DNA of 64,000 nt from Nonomuraea coxensis DSM 45129 (lineage in GTDB: Bacteria; Actinomycetota; Actinomycetes; Streptosporangiales; Streptosporangiaceae). Below the pieces are notes generated by a model that had not been told where the DNA came from, searched no databases, and worked only from the letters and a program-made list of their open reading frames with translations. The position numbers were made by a program, and so were the translations under genes. The stretch is taken from positions 6,440,001-6,504,000 of the forward strand of contig NZ_CP068985.1 in assembly GCF_019397265.1 (NCBI RefSeq), written 5' to 3'. Positions 59,988 to 64,000 of the stretch are shown here, in pieces (position 1 is the stretch's first letter; each line of letters begins with the position of its first letter).

Positions 59988-60722
59988 ATGTCCCGACAAC
60001 TCACCTCACTTCTGACCATCGCGGCAGCCTGCGTCACCCTGGCCTCCGTGCCCGCACAGGCCGCCGCCACCAAGCCGGCCGAGAAGCCCGCTCCGGTGGA
60101 CTGCTCGCAGGTCAAGTGCATCGCGCTGACCTTCGACGACGGCCCGGGGAAGTACGCGGGCACGTTGCTGAGCACGCTGAAGAAGTACGACGCCAAGGCG
60201 ACGTTCTTCCTTGAGGGCCAGTACGCCAAGAGCCGCCCCCAGTACGTCAAGCGCATGGTCGCCGAGGGCCACGAGCTCGGCAACCACAGCTACAGCCACC
60301 CTGACTTCACCAAGCTCGAACCTGGGGCCATCAGGAACGAAATCCAGAAGACCCAGGACGCCGTCAAGAAGGCGGCGGGCGTGGAGCCGAAGCTGCTGCG
60401 GCCCCCGTACGGGCTGGCCGATCTTCAGGTGTCCGACATCGCGGACGAGTTCGGCATGCCGATCATCCTCTGGACCGGCGGTTCTGAGGACTGGGCGAGC
60501 AAGAACGTCGAGGCGATCAAGAAGAAGACCCTTGAGGTCGCCAAGCCCAACGGCATCATCCTCATGCACGACTGGGTGAAGCAGACGGTGGACGCCATGC
60601 CGTCCATCGTCAAGAGCCTGCAGGCCAAGGGCTACCACCTGGTGACGGTCTCCGACGTCATCAAGGGCGAGGGCCTGGAGGCGGGCGACGTCTTCCCGCT
60701 TCCCGCGGGCTGGGAAAACTGA
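59988..60722 (+). CDS. Secreted polysaccharide deacetylase (CE4)
   Basis: This is a 244-residue CE4 enzyme with a signal peptide (MSRQLTSLLTIAAACVTLASVPAQAAA). The NodB motifs are TFDDGPGKY (base Asp and metal Asp), HSYSHP (metal His pair), RPPYG and LMHDW. It would remove N-acetyl groups from peptidoglycan or chitin outside the cell. The ATG at 59988 is chosen because GGAAG lies 8 nt upstream; an in-frame ATG at 59973 would add MEAFL before it. Confidence 0.93.
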   Translation: MSRQLTSLLTIAAACVTLASVPAQAAATKPAEKPAPVDCSQVKCIALTFDDGPGKYAGTLLSTLKKYDAKATFFLEGQYAKSRPQYVKRMVAEGHELGNHSYSHPDFTKLEPGAIRNEIQKTQDAVKKAAGVEPKLLRPPYGLADLQVSDIADEFGMPIILWTGGSEDWASKNVEAIKKKTLEVAKPNGIILMHDWVKQTVDAMPSIVKSLQAKGYHLVTVSDVIKGEGLEAGDVFPLPAGWEN

Positions 60723-60785
60723 GTATCGTTCACGTTTGACGTCGGAGGTGCCCGGGCTCCAGCCCGCTCGCGGAGGTGCTGCTCA

Positions 60786-62063
60786 ATGGTCTTCACGAAC
60801 TGGGCGAGGAACCAGACCGGCGAACCCGCCGAGGTCCGGGCACCGGCCTCCGTCGCGGACGTGGTGCGGGCCGTGCGCGACGCCGCCGCCTCCGGGCGGC
60901 GCGTCCGCATGGTCGGCACCGGCCACTCCTTCACCGGCGTGGCCCTCACCGACGGCCTCATGCTGCGGCCCCACGCGCTGACCGGCGTCGTCTCCTGGGG
61001 CGAGGACCGCGTCACCGTCCTCGCCGGCACCCCGCTGCGCGAGCTCAACGAGCTGCTCCACGGGCGCGGCCTCGCCCTCGCCAACATGGGCGACATCACC
61101 GAGCAGACCGTCGCCGGCGCCATCCAGACCGGCACGCACGGGACAGGACGCGACAGCGGCGGCCTCGCCGACCAGGTCGCCGGGCTGGAGCTGGTCCTCG
61201 CCGACGGAACGGTGGCGAGCGCCGCCCCCGGCGAGGAACTGTTCGACGCGGCCCGGGTGGGGCTCGGCGCGCTCGGCGTGCTGACCACGGTGACCTTCCG
61301 CGTGGAGCCCGCGTTCCTGCTGCACAACCGGCGGCGCAGGATGGCGCTCAGCGACATCCTCGCCTCGCTCGACGAGCTGACCGCCGGCAACGAGCACCTC
61401 GACTTCTTCTGGCTGCCGCACACCGACGCCTGCCTGGTCAAGACCAACAACCGGCACCCGGGACCGGCCCGGCCGCGCAGCGCCGCGCGCCACTGGATGG
61501 ACGACGTCCTCCTGGAGAACACCGTGTTCGGGGCCGCCTGCGCGCTCGGCGCCCGCGCCCCCGGGCTGATCCCGCGCATCAACGCCGTCAGCGCGGCGGC
61601 GCTCGGGGACTCCGAGTCGATCGACGTCTCGTACAAGGTCTTCACCGCCCGGCGCGACGTGCGCTTCCTGGAGACGGAGTACGCCGTGCCGCGCGAGCGG
61701 CTGGCGCAGGCGCTGCGCGAGACGCGGGACCTCGTCGAGCGGATGGACTGGAGGATCACGTTCCCCGTGGAGGTGCGGGTGACGCCGCCGAGCGACGCCT
61801 GGCTGTCCACGGCGTACGGGCGGGCGACGGCGTACGTCGCCTGCCACGTCTACCGGCCCACGCCGAACCCGGCGTACTTCGAGGGCGTCGAGGAGATCAT
61901 GACGCGGCTGGACGGACGGCCGCACTGGGGCAAGCTGCACACCCGGGACGCCGCCTACCTCGCCAAGGTCTATCCCCGCTTCGCCGACTTCACCGCGCTC
62001 CGCGACCGGCTCGACCCCGGCCGCCTGTTCGGCAACGCCTACCTGGACCAGGTGCTCGGCTGA
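60786..62063 (+). CDS. FAD-linked aldonolactone oxidase (ALO-type)
   Basis: This is a 425-residue VAO-family flavoprotein. The PP-loop-type FAD-binding domain has VRMVGTGHSFTGVALTDGLML and GAIQTGTHGTGRDSGGLADQVAGLELVLADG. The C-terminal ALO domain contains HWGKLH and ends DPGRLFGNAYLDQVLG. The family oxidises sugar lactones or alditols (L-gulono-, D-arabinono-lactone, xylitol). GGAGG lies 9 nt before the ATG. It follows the deacetylase gene by 63 bp; whether they share a transcript is uncertain. Confidence 0.9.
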   Translation: MVFTNWARNQTGEPAEVRAPASVADVVRAVRDAAASGRRVRMVGTGHSFTGVALTDGLMLRPHALTGVVSWGEDRVTVLAGTPLRELNELLHGRGLALANMGDITEQTVAGAIQTGTHGTGRDSGGLADQVAGLELVLADGTVASAAPGEELFDAARVGLGALGVLTTVTFRVEPAFLLHNRRRRMALSDILASLDELTAGNEHLDFFWLPHTDACLVKTNNRHPGPARPRSAARHWMDDVLLENTVFGAACALGARAPGLIPRINAVSAAALGDSESIDVSYKVFTARRDVRFLETEYAVPRERLAQALRETRDLVERMDWRITFPVEVRVTPPSDAWLSTAYGRATAYVACHVYRPTPNPAYFEGVEEIMTRLDGRPHWGKLHTRDAAYLAKVYPRFADFTALRDRLDPGRLFGNAYLDQVLG

Positions 62064-62842
62064 GCCTCGGCCTCCGGGTGGTCAGGCTCGGGGGCCGGCT
62101 CGGCCGGGGTGGGGTCCGGCTCGGCCGGAGCGGTGGCGCTCGGCTGGGGGTCCGCCGGCTCCGGGGTCGCCGGGGCGGTGGGCGTGCCCGTGGCGGTGGC
62201 CGTGGCCGTGGTGGTGACCGTGGCCGTCACGGTCGGGGTGGCGCTCGGCGTCGGGCCCGGCGTGGGCGTGAGGTCGGCCTCCGGCGTGGCCGAAGGCCCT
62301 CTCGGGACGCTCTCCCTGACGGTGGGCTCGACCGGCGCCCGGCGTTCGCCGGTCGCGGGCTTGTGCCGCGTCGTGCCGCCCGTGACCTGCTCGTGCACCG
62401 TCTGCCTGGCGGCCGCCTGGTAGACGAGGATGCCGCCCATGCTGACCGCGAACACCAGCCCCGCGGCCAGCGCGACCCGCCCCCACGGCAGCCTTCTCCG
62501 CGGCTGCTCGGCCTCGACGACGGGCATCACCAGCGTGTCCCCGCCCCGGCCCTGGCCCTCGCCCCGGCCCTCGCCCTCGCCTTCCCCGGTGCCGGGAGCC
62601 GCCTCCTCGCGCCCTTCGCGCCGGGGAGGGGCGGGCCGCAGCCGCACCCGCTCGCCCGTCCGCTTCAGGTAGTGCGTGTAGACGGCGGTGCCCACCGTGC
62701 TCGCGACGCTCATGACCGCCGCGCCGATCACCGTGCCGGCCACGCCCAGGAACGAGGCGGCCACGGCGGCCGTCACCGCCGCCAGGGCGCTCCCCAGGAT
62801 CTGCGGCACACTCAGCTCGAAGTTCCGCTGCTCGCCGCCCAT
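62039..62842 (-). CDS. Membrane protein with Thr/Pro-rich extracellular tail
   Basis: This 267-residue protein has an N-terminal hydrophobic region (ILGSALAAVTAAVAASFLGVAGTVIGAAVMSVASTVGTAVYTHYL), a charged cytoplasmic linker with GEGEGEGRGEGQGRGG, and a transmembrane helix (VALAAGLVFAVSMGGILVYQAA). A long extracellular tail rich in Thr, Pro and Ala follows (TPTPGPTPSATPTVTATV...), of the type often O-mannosylated in actinobacteria. CGGGGG precedes the ATG. Its 3' end overlaps the oxidase gene by 25 bp. Function unknown. Confidence 0.75.
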   Translation of the reverse strand: MGGEQRNFELSVPQILGSALAAVTAAVAASFLGVAGTVIGAAVMSVASTVGTAVYTHYLKRTGERVRLRPAPPRREGREEAAPGTGEGEGEGRGEGQGRGGDTLVMPVVEAEQPRRRLPWGRVALAAGLVFAVSMGGILVYQAAARQTVHEQVTGGTTRHKPATGERRAPVEPTVRESVPRGPSATPEADLTPTPGPTPSATPTVTATVTTTATATATGTPTAPATPEPADPQPSATAPAEPDPTPAEPAPEPDHPEAEAQPSTWSR

Positions 62843-62954
62843 CCCCCGGATCAGTCCTCTCTCATCATGCGTTCGGTAAAGACCTGTCCCGTAATAGACG
62901 TGACGGCGTGTCCCGATGTTCGTGTGACCTGCGTGACAGGCACCCTCGTGGCTC

Positions 62955-63902
62955 GTGCCCCGACGACTCGGCCTGCCCTCCGTGTATCTGGCCGCGGCCG
63001 TGGCGACGGCCGCCGCGACCGCCGTACCCCTGGCCATGACGCCCGCTTCCGGCCTCACCGTGCGCCCCGCCGTCACCGAGCCCACCCGGCCCTACATCGT
63101 CGTCGCGCGCGGCCGGGCCGCCGCCCGCGACCTCGTGGGCGAGGTGCGCTGGCGGGTGCGGCGCTACTACACCGCGGCGCTGCCCGGCTTCGCCACGTAT
63201 CTCACCGCTGCCGAGCTGGCGTCGCTGCGCGCGGACCCCCGGGTGCGCGCCGTCGAGCCCGACCGGCAGCTCCACCCTATGCCCGCACGCCGTCCCGCCC
63301 GCCCCATGACCGGGCCCGAGACCGGGGCCGGAACCACGATCTACCTGGTGGACAGCGGTGTCGACACCGGACGCGCCGAGTTCGGCGACCGGGCGTGGCG
63401 GGCCTACGACGCGACCGGGGGCAACGGCCGCGACTGCACCGGCCACGGCACCCAGGTCGCCGGCCGGGCGCACGCGGCGGCGCCCGCGGCGGGGATCGCC
63501 TCGATCCGGGCGCTCGGCTGCGGCGGGCCGGGCTCGCTGGCCGACGTGCTCGCGGGACTGGACTGGATCCGCAGGCACGCCCGCGGACCGTCCGTCGCCG
63601 CGCTTCCCGTGGACGGCGCGCGCTCCCCCGCCCTCCGCGAGGCCGTGGGCTCGCTGGTGGACGCCGGCGTGTTCGTCGTCGGGGCCGCCGACGCGGGCGA
63701 GTGCCGGATCGGGCCGGGCGGGGCGGCGTACACGGCGGCCCTGCCGGGCCTCGCGGGGGCCGCCGCGCGGCTTCTGGAACGCACACCCGACGCGAACCCG
63801 GCGATCCTCGCGTCTCTGCTCAACTGCACCTTTGCCCGCGGCGCGATTCGCCAGAACCCGTCGAGGGCCCTTAACCTCCTCATGCATAGCGGCGGGCTCT
63901 AG
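62955..63902 (+). CDS. Subtilase (S8) homologue apparently lacking the catalytic Ser
   Basis: This 315-residue exported protein has a signal peptide (VYLAAAVATAAATAVPLAMTPASG), an inhibitor-I9-like propeptide (PYIVVARGR... YYTAALPGFATYLTAAELASLRADPRVRAVEPD), and a short S8 domain. The catalytic Asp is in IYLVDSGVDTG and His in CTGHGTQVAGRAH. Where GTSMAAP is expected the sequence reads AYTAALPGLAGAA, so the Ser is Thr or absent, and the oxyanion Asn block (VVAAGN) reads VVGAADAG. It is probably inactive, perhaps a binding protein or decoy. The GTG at 62955 has no clear ribosome-binding site. Confidence 0.8.
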   Translation: MPRRLGLPSVYLAAAVATAAATAVPLAMTPASGLTVRPAVTEPTRPYIVVARGRAAARDLVGEVRWRVRRYYTAALPGFATYLTAAELASLRADPRVRAVEPDRQLHPMPARRPARPMTGPETGAGTTIYLVDSGVDTGRAEFGDRAWRAYDATGGNGRDCTGHGTQVAGRAHAAAPAAGIASIRALGCGGPGSLADVLAGLDWIRRHARGPSVAALPVDGARSPALREAVGSLVDAGVFVVGAADAGECRIGPGGAAYTAALPGLAGAAARLLERTPDANPAILASLLNCTFARGAIRQNPSRALNLLMHSGGL

Positions 63903-63920
63903 AAGGATGGATTCGACAAA

Positions 63921-63936
63921 TGTGACCGGCGTCACA
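63921..63936. promoter_or_regulatory. CRP/GlxR-type operator
   Basis: TGTGACCGGCGTCACA is a perfect TGTGA-N6-TCACA palindrome. It lies after the last gene, with a TACGGT box at 63981-63986, so it probably controls the next gene beyond the window edge. Confidence 0.65.
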
Positions 63937-64000
63937 TCGCCCCTTGGCTATCCCAGGAAGGCGATGTTCGGACATGCCGGGTACGGTGCTGGCAGGCAAC

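Noticed and set aside
62923..62938. TGTGA-N6-TGACA as a second CRP site before the subtilase gene
   Set aside because: The right arm departs from TCACA at several positions; the resemblance is only to one half-site.

Overview
The window is high-GC actinobacterial chromosome: G/C-ending third codon positions, many GTG starts, tightly packed genes with ATGA/GTGA overlaps, F420-type and mycobacterial-type DUF families, and an AfsR/SARP regulator. The gene mix (Dpp-type sugar importer with a CelR/CebR-like operator, F420 LLM oxidoreductase, DUF1707, DUF4193, DUF3710, DUF6879-like) suggests a filamentous actinomycete, most likely Streptosporangiales (Nonomuraea-like); the genus is a guess. I see no rRNA, tRNA, CRISPR array, prophage or biosynthetic gene cluster.

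Layout. 1-10.8 kb: the end of a secreted propeller/Ig-like protein, an SDR epimerase, a TauE exporter, a MazEF-like toxin-antitoxin pair, a secreted zinc peptidase, aconitase acnA with a complex promoter, a YdjM-like membrane hydrolase, a PadR regulator with a DUF1707 partner, and a DUF6879-like protein. 10.8-18.9 kb: a six-gene minus-strand operon (substrate-binding lipoprotein, two permeases, two ATPases, GH2 beta-mannosidase). Its promoter is flanked by two copies of a CelR/CebR-type palindrome, so it is best read as a beta-mannoside or cello/manno-oligosaccharide uptake and hydrolysis unit. 19-22.4 kb: decayed IS607-type transposon genes, a sugar-porter MFS protein, a truncated hen1 RNA-repair gene, and an F420-dependent oxidoreductase. 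22.5-30 kb: a GH18-like secreted protein, a three-gene signalling cassette (canonical histidine kinase, a second kinase whose phospho-accepting His is Asn, NarL-type regulator) and a 1023-residue SARP/NB-ARC regulator preceded by three 11-bp direct repeats.

30-39.3 kb is a conserved actinobacterial housekeeping neighbourhood: two RCK potassium-channel subunits divergent from a KimA-like K+ permease, an alpha/beta hydrolase, a TrmA-like RNA methyltransferase, DUF3159, an OB-fold protein, DUF3710, dUTPase, and here a thioesterase. It corresponds to the Mycobacterium tuberculosis Rv2689c-Rv2697c order as I recall it; the DUF4193 and suhB members of that order lie further along (50.7 and 53.7 kb). 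Between them sit an AI-2E-family membrane protein, an archaeal-type valyl-tRNA synthetase, DUF4235/otsA, and a phenylacetate-type cluster (monooxygenase, metallo-beta-lactamase-fold protein, paaN) with a divergent TetR/PaaR gene and a clear operator.

50-64 kb: an OmpR-type two-component system, a 54-residue small protein, an inositol monophosphatase/S9 peptidase pair, coproporphyrin ferrochelatase, a lytic transglycosylase with an unusual extra domain, an MFS exporter, a polysaccharide deacetylase, an aldonolactone oxidase, a Thr/Pro-rich membrane protein, and a subtilase that appears to have lost its catalytic serine. A CRP-type palindrome sits just before the right edge. Across the window many start codons lie 7-8 nt after a TANNNT box with no Shine-Dalgarno sequence, which points to frequent leaderless transcription.
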